Positions 45,559-53,990 of a stretch of DNA of 64,000 nucleotides are shown in pieces (position 1 is the stretch's first letter; each line of letters opens with the position of its first letter). This DNA comes from CAWVSB01 sp046710535. Its GTDB lineage: Bacteria; Pseudomonadota; Gammaproteobacteria; Pseudomonadales; CAWVSB01. The position numbers and the translations under genes were made by a program. The notes beneath the pieces were generated by a model. The model was given only the letters and a program-made list of their open reading frames with translations. It had not been told where the DNA came from and ran no database searches. The stretch lies in the NCBI GenBank assembly GCA_046710535.1, contig JBKEHH010000002.1, positions 278,613 through 342,612 of the forward strand, read 5' to 3'.

Positions 45559-46874
45559 AAAATCACCTTGCTTATTGGCAGCTGCAGCTGGGTAAGCGTG
45601 CCATTAGGCTGTTTGTTAAATAGTTGCACGGTGCCACCAAACCGCTCGATAGTGGCATGGCTTAACGATAGCCCCAAGCCCAGGCCCTTACCTTTGGTGG
45701 TAATAAACGGTTTGCCAATTTGTTCGGCCATATCTATTGGAATGCCGGGGCCGTTATCTTCAATAGCTAAGGTGATCATTTTGTTATCCCAACTAAGTAT
45801 AATTTTAATATCAATAGTGCAGGCGTCAGCGGCATTGTCGAGCAAGTTAGTGATAGCCTGCTTTAATGTGGCATCACTGTCGATATGAGGCGACTTACTG
45901 TCGTTGGTCACAATTAGGCTCGAGCTAACTTCAGGCCGCATCAGTAGCCAGTTGTCCAGTACCTGGTCGATTAAATATCGGACGCTGATGGCCTCTTTTA
46001 CCGCATGGCTTATTTGCGCTGTATTGGTCAACTTTGTCAGTATACTTTTGCAGCGAGTGACTTGTTCTAATAACAAGGTCAAATCTTCTTGTAGCTCGCC
46101 AGGTTGTGCGTCTTTATTTAGCTCTTCCAACAGTATATTCATGGTTGCCAGAGGAGTGCCTAATTCATGTGCGGTTCCAGCGGCCAGTGTCGCCACAGCC
46201 ATTATTTGCTGGTCTCGGAGGCTGTCTTCTTTTTGTCGGTTAATGGTTTGCTGTTGCTCACGCAACGCCGAAGCCATACCAACGACAAAGTACGTAATTA
46301 GCCCAGCGCTGAGTACAAAGTTAATCCACATACCTAATATATGAATGTTTAAGCCATCGCTATGATGACTCGGGGCATAAATAGCCAGTGGAATGTAGAA
46401 AAATAGTAATAATGAATAGGCGACGACACTTAATACTGCCACAGAAATGGTATAGGCCCACGGCAAGGTGATTGCGGATATTGACAGTGGAATTAAAAAG
46501 TAGGATACGAAAGGATTGGTAGCGCCGCCGCTAAAGTAGAGCAGGGCGGTGAGAAAGCCGATGTCAGAAAATATATGGGCAAAAAATTCTTGCTCGGTTA
46601 CTGGCCATGACTGTCGCAAGCGAAACCAGCATAGCGTTGTATATATTGCCAGTATGCTTATCACCCAGGCTATGCTGGTGGTTGCGACAGTAATATTTTG
46701 AGATCTTGCAATCGCGAGAGCTACAGTAATACCGATAAGGAGTATTACGCGAATAAGGCAAAGCCGTTGCAGGTTGGTGGCTATAGCCGCAGAGTTGAAA
46801 GCTTTGATCACAGTCGTTGATACGCGTATGGCTTTAAGGTCACCTATCATAGCCGATACAATATGCGCCGGCAT
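45555..46874 (-). CDS. regB: RegB/PrrB-type redox sensor histidine kinase
   Basis: A 439-aa kinase with six membrane helices in residues 40-205. The GGATNPF quinone/redox box is at 116-122, the H-box AHELGTPLA has His236, and the ATPase domain has NLLDNAADAC (N-box), EDNGPGIP and GLGLGLSLS (G-boxes). Cys275 (TRCKSIL) lies where RegB proteins carry their redox-active cysteine. It senses the redox state of the respiratory chain and phosphorylates RegA. The start at 46874 is the first ATG; a later Met could be used, since residues 1-35 are unremarkable. Confidence 0.88.
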   Translation of the reverse strand: MPAHIVSAMIGDLKAIRVSTTVIKAFNSAAIATNLQRLCLIRVILLIGITVALAIARSQNITVATTSIAWVISILAIYTTLCWFRLRQSWPVTEQEFFAHIFSDIGFLTALLYFSGGATNPFVSYFLIPLSISAITLPWAYTISVAVLSVVAYSLLLFFYIPLAIYAPSHHSDGLNIHILGMWINFVLSAGLITYFVVGMASALREQQQTINRQKEDSLRDQQIMAVATLAAGTAHELGTPLATMNILLEELNKDAQPGELQEDLTLLLEQVTRCKSILTKLTNTAQISHAVKEAISVRYLIDQVLDNWLLMRPEVSSSLIVTNDSKSPHIDSDATLKQAITNLLDNAADACTIDIKIILSWDNKMITLAIEDNGPGIPIDMAEQIGKPFITTKGKGLGLGLSLSHATIERFGGTVQLFNKQPNGTLTQLQLPISKVIL

Positions 46875-47165
46875 AGTCGCGGTGTCATAGGGCGCATAAC
46901 TTTTTGGCGCTACTGTTTACTGAGTAGATTGGATTGCCGCATTTTTATTAGCTGTTTATTCACATCATGCAGCGTTTGAATATCGTCATTATGGAGCGGC
47001 TGATTAATGGCGGTTAAGCCGCCGCAGAAATAATCTGCAGTCGATCTTTAGTGAATCTGAGTAAAGCCCTGAGCTGCGCCATTGCCAAATTATTTACTTG
47101 CCTACTTGTTTGCTTGTAAATGTTGATACAAGCATCGCGCTCTATGTTTAAAAAATACTATATTT
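46875..47165. other. Gene-free divergent region
   Basis: Region between the divergent regB and abiEi genes. No gene seen; the promoter of each must lie here. Confidence 0.4.
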
Positions 47166-47182
47166 AGGTATTTAAAATACCT
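47166..47182. promoter_or_regulatory. Palindrome upstream of abiEi, probable autoregulatory operator
   Basis: AGGTATT-TAA-AATACCT is a perfect inverted repeat 63 bases before the abiEi start. AbiEi antitoxins are known to repress their own operon by binding inverted repeats, so this is the expected element. Confidence 0.55.
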
Positions 47183-47244
47183 GAATTATAGATAATATAA
47201 ACCTTTTGGTTGATGTGGTTTAAAAAAATAGATATATTGGAAGT

Positions 47245-48015
47245 ATGAATACCGAAAGAGAGTCAAAATTAAACACTCTGCTTAGCACTCAGCCTTCGGG
47301 CATAGTGCTCTCTTCGGCATGGTTGACGGATCAGGGCTATAGCCTCGATTTACAAAAGCAGTACAAGAAAAGCCAGTGGTTTGATTCTATCGGCACGGGT
47401 GCCCTGATACGTCACGGAGATCAAGTGGACTATTTAGGTGGTATCTACGCCTTACAGTCCCAGCTAGGCCTCTTTGTGCATCCAGCGGCTAAAACCGCGC
47501 TGTCATTGCAGGGAAAAGCCCACTATTTGGAGCTTTCTACCAAGAAAGCGCAGCTTTTTGGCGGTAAGGATGAGAACTTGCCGCTTTGGTTTAAAAAGCG
47601 GGATTGGGGTTTAAGTGTAGAGAGTAAGTTAACAAGCTTTTTGCCGCCTGAGCTTGGTTTGGTTGAGATCGACCATAAAAGTTTCAAAGTGAAGATATCC
47701 AGCCCTGCGCGAGCAGTGATGGAATGCTTATATTTAGCGCCAAAGTCTCAGCCGCTTATGGAAGTGTTTGAGCTTATGGAAGGTCTGAATAACTTGCGGC
47801 CAGTGACAGTACAAAAACTATTAGAAGAGTGCACGTCTGTGAAGGTGAAGCGCCTGTTTTTGTATTTAGCAGATAAAGCAGATCATGAATGGCTCAGCTA
47901 TATCAAGCTGGACAAGGTTGATTTGGGATCGGGTAAGCGTGCCATAGTGAGCGATGGCGTTTATGTCTCGAAATACCAGATAACTGTACCCAGAGAATTA
48001 GCGGCAGCGGCATGA
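47245..48015 (+). CDS. abiEi: AbiEi family antitoxin (type IV toxin-antitoxin)
   Basis: A 256-aa protein with the AbiEi layout: an N-terminal winged-helix region (GIVLSSAWLTDQGYSLDLQ, YKKSQWFDSIGTGALIR), the GGIYALQSQLGLFVHPAAKTAL core and the C-terminal domain (KISSPARAVMECLYLAP, LRPVTVQKLLEEC). In type IV systems the antitoxin counteracts the toxin's effect and represses the operon, without binding the toxin. It overlaps the toxin gene by four bases (ATGA), which couples translation. A palindrome for self-repression lies upstream. Such pairs serve in phage abortive infection and in maintenance of mobile DNA. Confidence 0.88.
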   Translation: MNTERESKLNTLLSTQPSGIVLSSAWLTDQGYSLDLQKQYKKSQWFDSIGTGALIRHGDQVDYLGGIYALQSQLGLFVHPAAKTALSLQGKAHYLELSTKKAQLFGGKDENLPLWFKKRDWGLSVESKLTSFLPPELGLVEIDHKSFKVKISSPARAVMECLYLAPKSQPLMEVFELMEGLNNLRPVTVQKLLEECTSVKVKRLFLYLADKADHEWLSYIKLDKVDLGSGKRAIVSDGVYVSKYQITVPRELAAAA

Positions 48016-48911
48016 ATAAGGCCTACACGAAACAGGTGAAACTGCTCTTGGATGTGTTGCCAGAGGTCGCTAAAGAGACATGTTTTGCTATGCATGGCGG
48101 CACGGCAATCAATCTCTTTGTGCGCGACATGCCAAGGCTGTCTGTTGATATCGACTTAACCTACGTCGAAATAGCCGAGCGCAATGAAACGCTGGATGGC
48201 ATTAACGCAGCCCTTATTCGCATTAAAGAACGTATTGAGGGCTTGCGGCCATCGATACGCATTCAGCATAAAGAAAATATTTGTAAACTCCAGCTTGATG
48301 AGCGTGGTGTGATGATCAAGATTGAAGTGAATATGGTGGGGCGAGGCTTGATAGGTGAGGCTACGAAAGGCCAGCTATGCGAGGCTGCACAAGAACAGTT
48401 TGACGTTTTTTGTGCCATGCCTATTGTGCCGTTGGGACAGCTATATGGAGCTAAGTTTTGTGCGGCGATGGATAGGCAGCACCCAAGAGATTTGTTTGAT
48501 GTAAAACTCTTGCTTGAAAATGAAGGTTTTACCGATGACATCAAGCGCGGTTTTATTTTTGGGGTGGTTGGCAGTAATCGCCCGCCCCATGAAATGCTCA
48601 GCCCTAATTTACTTGATCAACGAATGGCGTTTGAGAATCAGTTTAAAGGTATGAGCGCAATAGAATTTGGTTACGATGAATATGAAGCAACAAGGCTTCA
48701 ATTAATTGAAACGATACAGTCCGATTTAAATGAAGACGATAAAGCATTTTTACTAAGCTTTAATCGCTTAGAGCCTGATTGGTCGATTTATGATTTTCAG
48801 GAATTCCCATCGGTTAAATGGAAACTCTTGAATTTAGAGAAGTTTAAAACGGAAAACCCAGAAGCTTATCAGCAGCAATTGAGTAAGTTGGAAATGTTTT
48901 TGGCGCAATAA
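48012..48911 (+). CDS. abiEii: AbiEii nucleotidyltransferase toxin
   Basis: A 299-aa DUF1814/AbiEii protein. The nucleotidyltransferase signature is complete: MHGGTAINLF (GGT at 29-31) followed by SVDIDLTYV with Asp46 and Asp48 as metal ligands. Further motifs QHKENICKLQ and YGAKFCAAMDRQHPRDLFDV match the family. Homologues are GTP-using nucleotidyltransferases that modify tRNA and stop growth. The start codon overlaps the antitoxin stop. Both genes are intact, so the module is probably active. It sits on ordinary chromosome between regBA and prfC, outside the tRNA-flanked islands. Confidence 0.9.
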   Translation: MNKAYTKQVKLLLDVLPEVAKETCFAMHGGTAINLFVRDMPRLSVDIDLTYVEIAERNETLDGINAALIRIKERIEGLRPSIRIQHKENICKLQLDERGVMIKIEVNMVGRGLIGEATKGQLCEAAQEQFDVFCAMPIVPLGQLYGAKFCAAMDRQHPRDLFDVKLLLENEGFTDDIKRGFIFGVVGSNRPPHEMLSPNLLDQRMAFENQFKGMSAIEFGYDEYEATRLQLIETIQSDLNEDDKAFLLSFNRLEPDWSIYDFQEFPSVKWKLLNLEKFKTENPEAYQQQLSKLEMFLAQ

Positions 48912-49033
48912 TGTATGGCGTAGCGCTTATTAGTTAGAATAGTGAGCTTTTCAGCTGCCTTTTTCCCAAATACGGGTGAGAGGTAATTTAACAAACAAGT
49001 ACAAGGTTAAGTACAAATTAGGATTTTGAAGGT

Positions 49034-50620
49034 ATGAGTGATAGCAATTTTATCAATGAAATCAACAAGAGACGCACGTTTGCTATCATATCTCACCCTG
49101 ATGCGGGTAAAACCACCATCACTGAAAAGCTGCTATTACTTGGCCAGCTTATTCAAACGGCGGGGACTGTAAAAGGTAAAAAAACAGACAAACATGCGAC
49201 CTCCGACTGGATGGGTATGGAGCAGGAGCGTGGGATTTCTGTTACTTCTTCGGTAATGCAGTTTCCTTATCATGACCGAATGGTTAATTTGCTGGATACC
49301 CCAGGGCATGAAGATTTTTCGGAAGATACTTATCGTACGTTAACAGCCGTAGATTCAGCTTTAATGATTATTGACGGCGCGAAAGGGGTTGAAGCCCGAA
49401 CCATTAAATTGATGAATGTGTGCCGCCTGCGCGACACGCCAATTTTTAGCTTCGTCAACAAAATGGATAGGGATATTCGCGACCCTATTGAATTGCTAGA
49501 TGAAATAGAAGATGTGCTGTCGATTAAAGCGGCACCTATTAATTGGCCTATTGGCATGGGCAAAGAGTTTCAAGGCGCCTATAACTTATATACCGACACC
49601 ATACATGTGTATGAGCAGGGTAAAGCCCGCACGTTGTCAGACGATATTCAGATAAAAGGAATAGAAAGCGTTGAAGCCAAAGAGTTTTTGGGCGAGATAT
49701 ACGACAACTTTATTGAGGAAATGGAATTAGTGCGCGGCGCTAGCCATGAATTTAATAAAGAAGAGTATTTGGCCGGAAAATTGACCCCGGTATTTTTCGG
49801 TACCGCCTTAGGCAATTTTGGCGTACGTGAAATGCTCAATGATTTCGTGATTCATGCGCCAAGCCCTTTAGCCCGTGCAACCGAAAGTCGCGAAGTAGCG
49901 CCGATAGAAGATGCCTTTTCGGGTTTTATCTTTAAAATTCAAGCCAATATGGATCCTAAGCATCGCGACCGGGTAGCATTTTTACGTATTTGCTCTGGCA
50001 CTTATCAGCGCGGTATGAAAATGCGCCATGTGCGTATTGGTAAGGATATTAAAATCGCTGATGCAGTAAATTTCAAAGCCGGTGACCGCGAGCTGGTTGA
50101 AAAAGCAGTGTCTGGCGATATTATTGGTCTGCATAATCATGGCACTATTCAAATTGGCGACACGTTTAGCGGCGGTGAAAATTTAAAGTACACCGGTATT
50201 CCGCATTTCGCGCCAGAGCTATTTAAACGCATCAGAATGACTGATCCGTTGAAAGTAAAACAGCTGCAGAAAGGTTTACAGCAACTAGCCGAAGAAGGCT
50301 CGACCCAGGTATTCTTTCCGACTAAGAACAACGACATTGTGGTTGGCGCAGTTGGTGTACTGCAGTTTGAAGTAGTGGCGTATCGACTTAAGGATGAGTA
50401 TAAAGTGGAAGCCATCTACGACGGCGTGAATGTTCATACTGCCCGCTGGGTAGAGTGTGACGACCCCAAAAAGCTGGAAGAGTTCAAGCGTAAAGCGGCT
50501 GATAACTTGGCTATTGATGGTGGCGGCCACCTTACTTATTTGGCCCCAACAAGAGTGAATTTAAGTCTTACCATCGAGCGCTGGCCTGAAATTCAGTTTA
50601 GGGCGACTCGCGAGCATTAA
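49034..50620 (+). CDS. prfC: Peptide chain release factor 3
   Basis: A 528-aa translational GTPase of normal RF3 length. G1 is SHPDAGKTTITEK (residues 20-32), G2 the QERGISVTSSV region, G3 LDTPGHEDFSEDT and G4 FVNKMDRD. The C-terminal RF3 domain contains VGAVGVLQFEVVAYRLKDEY. RF3 recycles RF1 and RF2 from the ribosome after termination. Start ATG at 49034 with GAAGG upstream. It is a single gene, followed by an MFS transporter 72 bases later. High conservation makes it a good chromosomal anchor for this end of the window. Confidence 0.97.
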   Translation: MSDSNFINEINKRRTFAIISHPDAGKTTITEKLLLLGQLIQTAGTVKGKKTDKHATSDWMGMEQERGISVTSSVMQFPYHDRMVNLLDTPGHEDFSEDTYRTLTAVDSALMIIDGAKGVEARTIKLMNVCRLRDTPIFSFVNKMDRDIRDPIELLDEIEDVLSIKAAPINWPIGMGKEFQGAYNLYTDTIHVYEQGKARTLSDDIQIKGIESVEAKEFLGEIYDNFIEEMELVRGASHEFNKEEYLAGKLTPVFFGTALGNFGVREMLNDFVIHAPSPLARATESREVAPIEDAFSGFIFKIQANMDPKHRDRVAFLRICSGTYQRGMKMRHVRIGKDIKIADAVNFKAGDRELVEKAVSGDIIGLHNHGTIQIGDTFSGGENLKYTGIPHFAPELFKRIRMTDPLKVKQLQKGLQQLAEEGSTQVFFPTKNNDIVVGAVGVLQFEVVAYRLKDEYKVEAIYDGVNVHTARWVECDDPKKLEEFKRKAADNLAIDGGGHLTYLAPTRVNLSLTIERWPEIQFRATREH

Positions 50621-50692
50621 GCCTAAAAGCGTGTAATACATTGAATTTAGTGGTAAAAATGCTAATAATTACAGCCTTAGGCTATTAGATAG

Positions 50693-52039
50693 ATGCTAGA
50701 TATTATAAAAGTTAAAGGAATGCCGGCGTTCTTGCTGATTGTATTCTTGAACGCTTTCGTCGATCTTGGCCATAAGATCGTTATTCAAAATACCATTTTT
50801 AAAATTTACGATGGCAGTGAACAAATTGTGCTGGCCGCATTTGTTAACGCAATGATTCTGCTGCCCTTTATACTATTTTTTGTCCCTTCGGCAAATACTT
50901 CAACCCGTTTTTCTAAAAATACAGTGATGCGTATTGCTTCGCTAGCTACCATTGGTTTAACGCTGGGTATTACCCTGTGTTATTACAATGGCTGGTTTAA
51001 GACTGCATTTGTATTAACATTTTTGTTGGCTGTTGAAAGCGCATTCTTTTCACCAGCCAAATCGGGTTATATCAAATTTTTGGTTGGTAAAGAACGATTG
51101 GCACCTGCCAACGGTTTTGCTGCATCGATGGCTATTTTTGCCATATTGTCAGGGACTTTTGCCTACTCTATTTTATTTGAAATACAGTTTGATAAATATG
51201 GCGCAGAAAATGAAGCACAAATATTAAAAGCCATAGCGCCATTGGGGTGGGTTTTAGTTTCTAACGCAGTCGTTCAAACGATATTTGCATGGACCCTACC
51301 TACCTTAGAAAATGGCAATACTAGTGCGAAAATAAGTTGGTTAAGTATTAGTGCCTTTAAACGCGCTTTTAGTCCGGTGATAAAAAAACCAACGATACGC
51401 TACTCTATTGTAGGTCTGACAATATTTTGGTCAGTGAGCCAAGTGATGATTGCGGCATTTCCAGCCTATGCCAAAGAGACTCTGGGCATTACCAATACTG
51501 TGATTATTCAAGGCGCAGTTGCCTGTAGTGGTATAGGTATTATGTTGGGGGCATTGTTCGCAGGCCAAATATCAAAACGTTATATCGAACTGGGTTTAGT
51601 ACCAGTTAGCGCGATAGGCTTAACCATTGGTTTATTTTTACTACCCAATCTAACCAGTATGCCTTTAGTAATTGCCAACTTTCTATTCATTGGCTTTATG
51701 GGCGGAATACTGATTGTGCCGCTTAATTCTTTAATTCAATATTTTTCAACTGACGATGAATTGGGTAACAGTTTAGCGGCCAACAATTTGATGCAAAATA
51801 TTGGCATGGTGTCGTTTTTGAGTCTAACCGTTGTCTTTGCTGTAAACGGTATTGCTACCGATATGTTGTTGTCATTATTGGGCGTGGTGACGTTTATAGG
51901 TGCCATTTTTGCTATTATAAATTTCCCGCAGTTTTTATTCCGTTTTATTATTTTGTATTTGTTACGTCATCGCTATAGCGTGGCTGTTAAGGGGTTTGAG
52001 AATATCCCAGAGAGTGGGGGGCATTCTTATGCTCGGTAA
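50693..52039 (+). CDS. MFS transporter (LplT-like), probably N-terminal half of a fused gene
   Basis: A 448-residue frame with about 12 membrane helices, resembling the LplT lysophospholipid transporter module found at the N-terminus of bifunctional Aas-like proteins (DLGHKIVIQNTIFKIYDG, FSPAKSGYIKFLVGKERLAPANG, MGGILIVPLNSLIQYFS). The frame ends shortly after a G6 run at 52016-52021. Removing one G continues it into the acyltransferase frame (ENIPESGG then ILMLGNHISW). The intact product would be about 610 aa: transporter plus PlsC domain. It likely moves lysophospholipids inward across the inner membrane for re-acylation. The break may be a sequencing error. Confidence 0.8.
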   Translation: MLDIIKVKGMPAFLLIVFLNAFVDLGHKIVIQNTIFKIYDGSEQIVLAAFVNAMILLPFILFFVPSANTSTRFSKNTVMRIASLATIGLTLGITLCYYNGWFKTAFVLTFLLAVESAFFSPAKSGYIKFLVGKERLAPANGFAASMAIFAILSGTFAYSILFEIQFDKYGAENEAQILKAIAPLGWVLVSNAVVQTIFAWTLPTLENGNTSAKISWLSISAFKRAFSPVIKKPTIRYSIVGLTIFWSVSQVMIAAFPAYAKETLGITNTVIIQGAVACSGIGIMLGALFAGQISKRYIELGLVPVSAIGLTIGLFLLPNLTSMPLVIANFLFIGFMGGILIVPLNSLIQYFSTDDELGNSLAANNLMQNIGMVSFLSLTVVFAVNGIATDMLLSLLGVVTFIGAIFAIINFPQFLFRFIILYLLRHRYSVAVKGFENIPESGGHSYAR

Positions 52040-52532
52040 CCACATCAGTTGGATTGATTGGGCCTTTATTCAAACAGCCTCACCCCGGCCAGTTCGATTT
52101 GTGATGGAGCGTCTGCTGTACGATAAGTGGTATTTGAATTGGTTTTTTAAACTTTACGGCGTTATACCTATTGAGCCTAATGTGACCGCAGCGACGTCAT
52201 TAAAGGCAGTTGGACAGTTGTTACAACAAGGGGAGGTGGTCTGTTTATTTCCTGAAGGCGGCCTTACTCGATCAGGAGAGTTGACAAAATTTCGATCTGG
52301 TTTCGAAATTGCCTGCCGCCAAGTGACGGCAGAAACGGTGGTGATCTTGCCGTTTTACATTAAAGGCTTGTGGGGTAGCAGATTTTCTCGCTCTGAGCAT
52401 AGAGGAAAAGAGCTAGCCGGTGGCTTGACTAGAAGAAAGCTAGAAGTGGCTTTTGGTAAGCCAATAAATAAAGATTCGACTGCCGAAGGAGTAAAACAAT
52501 GCGTTTATCAGTTGTCACAGCAAACCGATTAG
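51996..52532 (+). CDS. PlsC-type lysophospholipid acyltransferase domain
   Basis: 178 codons in the frame following the transporter. The acyltransferase motifs are GNHISWIDW (H-x4-D, motif I), ERLLYDKW, GVIPIEP (motif III-like) and LFPEGGLTRSG (motif III, FPEG). It transfers an acyl chain to a lysophospholipid or glycerol phosphate. The first codons (MRISQRVG) are probably not real; the domain begins inside the transporter frame upstream of the G6 run. In E. coli Aas a PlsC domain is followed by an acyl-ACP synthetase domain; here the protein ends at 52532 without one, so activated acyl groups must come from elsewhere. Confidence 0.8.
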   Translation: MRISQRVGGILMLGNHISWIDWAFIQTASPRPVRFVMERLLYDKWYLNWFFKLYGVIPIEPNVTAATSLKAVGQLLQQGEVVCLFPEGGLTRSGELTKFRSGFEIACRQVTAETVVILPFYIKGLWGSRFSRSEHRGKELAGGLTRRKLEVAFGKPINKDSTAEGVKQCVYQLSQQTD

Positions 52533-52626
52533 TTATTTCTTAAAATGTGACGTTAGTGGCGGTATTTTCTACTTAGGGTATTATTATATGTGTCTAAATT
52601 TTAGATACTAACAATAATAAAAAATT

Positions 52627-53007
52627 ATGAACCAACTTATGCAACAGGATCGACGCTTATACCCACGTTATTCAGTTGATATAGCGCTGGATGTAGATAT
52701 AGATGGCAACGCAGAGGAGACCGCCTTTTCCGCTTGCGCGTGTAATTTGTCCCAAAACGGCATTAGTATTATATGTTCAGACCCTGAAAAATTTTTTGTT
52801 GTGGAAGGTTTGTCCTACTCTGATGAATGCGTATTGCATTTTGCCTTAACTAAAGAAGAAGAAGTAGAGTCTTATAGAGCTAGGCTTAGCGTTAAACGCA
52901 GGATATCTAGTACTAAGTATGAATTAGGCTTTCACTTTTTTAATATGACTTCTGGGCAAGAGAAAAAATTAGAAGAGCGCTTGTATTTTCTTAGAGTCAG
53001 TCGCTAG
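52627..53007 (+). CDS. PilZ domain protein
   Basis: A 126-aa single PilZ domain. The c-di-GMP-binding motifs are both present: the R-x3-R type DRRLYPRYSV at residues 8-17 and the [D/N]-x-S-x2-G type CNLSQNGISI near residue 39. It should bind cyclic di-GMP and act on motility, adhesion or polysaccharide targets; which one is not apparent. It is monocistronic and convergent with the glutathione peroxidase gene across a short hairpin. Confidence 0.85.
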   Translation: MNQLMQQDRRLYPRYSVDIALDVDIDGNAEETAFSACACNLSQNGISIICSDPEKFFVVEGLSYSDECVLHFALTKEEEVESYRARLSVKRRISSTKYELGFHFFNMTSGQEKKLEERLYFLRVSR

Positions 53008-53027
53008 TTCGTCATTCCCTTGACGAA
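53008..53027. terminator. Hairpin between convergent PilZ and peroxidase genes
   Basis: TTCGTCA-TTCCCT-TGACGAA, a 7-bp perfect stem in the 36-base gap between the two stops. No clear T tract, so only a probable terminator. Confidence 0.4.
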
Positions 53028-53043
53028 CGTGTATGGCTACTTG

Positions 53044-53523
53044 TCACAGTAGCTCTTTAATTTTCTCTGCAATTTTTTCAGGTGTCGTGGCAGGAGCAAA
53101 ACGTTCTACTACTTTGCCGTCTCGATTGACTAAAAACTTAGTGAAATTCCATTTGATCTTCTTACTGCCCAATAAACCAGGTGCAGCATCTTTTATATAT
53201 TCAAATAGGGGTGAAGCTTCTGCCCCGTTAACATCTATTTTTTCGGCCATGGTAAAACTTACACCATAGTTCAATTGGCAAAATTCAGTAATCTCGTCCA
53301 TGTTGCCCGGATCTTGCTTGCCAAACTGATTACATGGAAAGCCAACAATCTCTAAACCTTGACCGGCATACTCTTTGTTAAGATTTTCTAAACCTTCAAA
53401 TTGCGGAGTAAAGCCGCATTTACTGGCGGTGTTTACCAATAGTAAGACCTTGCCTTTGTAATCACCCATGGTTTTTTTGTTGCCGTTGGCGGCGTTAAAT
53501 TCGAAATCGTATATGCCAGTCAT
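53044..53523 (-). CDS. Glutathione peroxidase family protein
   Basis: A 159-aa protein, the standard length. The peroxidatic Cys36 lies in NTASKCGFTPQFEGLE. The tetrad partners are Gln66 (FPCNQFGKQDPG) and Trp/Asn in KWNFTKFLVN near residue 125. The second cysteine Cys64 in FPCNQFG is also conserved. Bacterial members usually reduce peroxides with thioredoxin rather than glutathione. Its promoter lies in the 158-base gap to the divergent Dabb gene. Confidence 0.92.
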   Translation of the reverse strand: MTGIYDFEFNAANGNKKTMGDYKGKVLLLVNTASKCGFTPQFEGLENLNKEYAGQGLEIVGFPCNQFGKQDPGNMDEITEFCQLNYGVSFTMAEKIDVNGAEASPLFEYIKDAAPGLLGSKKIKWNFTKFLVNRDGKVVERFAPATTPEKIAEKIKELL

Positions 53524-53681
53524 AATAGCCTCGGTTTAATGTGTTCCGCCACTGTAGCAGATTGCGGCATTTTACGCAGTTTGAGGCAATGGGTTATTTA
53601 TTTTGACAATAAATATGCATCACTTAGATTTATTGCTAAGGTGCGTCTTATATTGATAACGTCTATTTGTAGGGTAAATAC

Positions 53682-53990
53682 ATGATAAAGCACGTAGTTT
53701 TGTTGACTTGGAAAGATGGCACTAGCGAAGAGCAAATAGCAGAGGTAGATGATAGCTTGGGACATTTAATAGAAACTCTTGATGCAATTCATAGCTATGA
53801 ATATGGCGCTGATATGGTTTTAGTTAAAGGCAATTGCGACTATTCAATAGTGGCTGAGTTTTTAACTGAAGAAGACTTCTTTACCTACGCCAAGCATCCA
53901 GAGCATATGCGGTTTGTGACTGAGATTGCCCAGCCGATTGTCGCCACATCAAACGCTGTGCAGTTTTACACTGATGATGAAAACGCTTAG
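53682..53990 (+). CDS. Dabb family (stress-responsive alpha/beta barrel) protein
   Basis: A 102-aa protein with the Dabb signature: MIKHVVLLTWKDGTSEEQI at the start, a middle GADMVLVKGNCDYSIVAEF, and a C-terminal HPEHMRFVTEIAQPIV. These form dimeric ferredoxin-like barrels. Functions range from polyketide cyclisation to unknown stress roles, so no specific function is assigned. It overlaps the stop of the convergent HupE/UreJ-like gene by four bases. Confidence 0.82.
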   Translation: MIKHVVLLTWKDGTSEEQIAEVDDSLGHLIETLDAIHSYEYGADMVLVKGNCDYSIVAEFLTEEDFFTYAKHPEHMRFVTEIAQPIVATSNAVQFYTDDENA

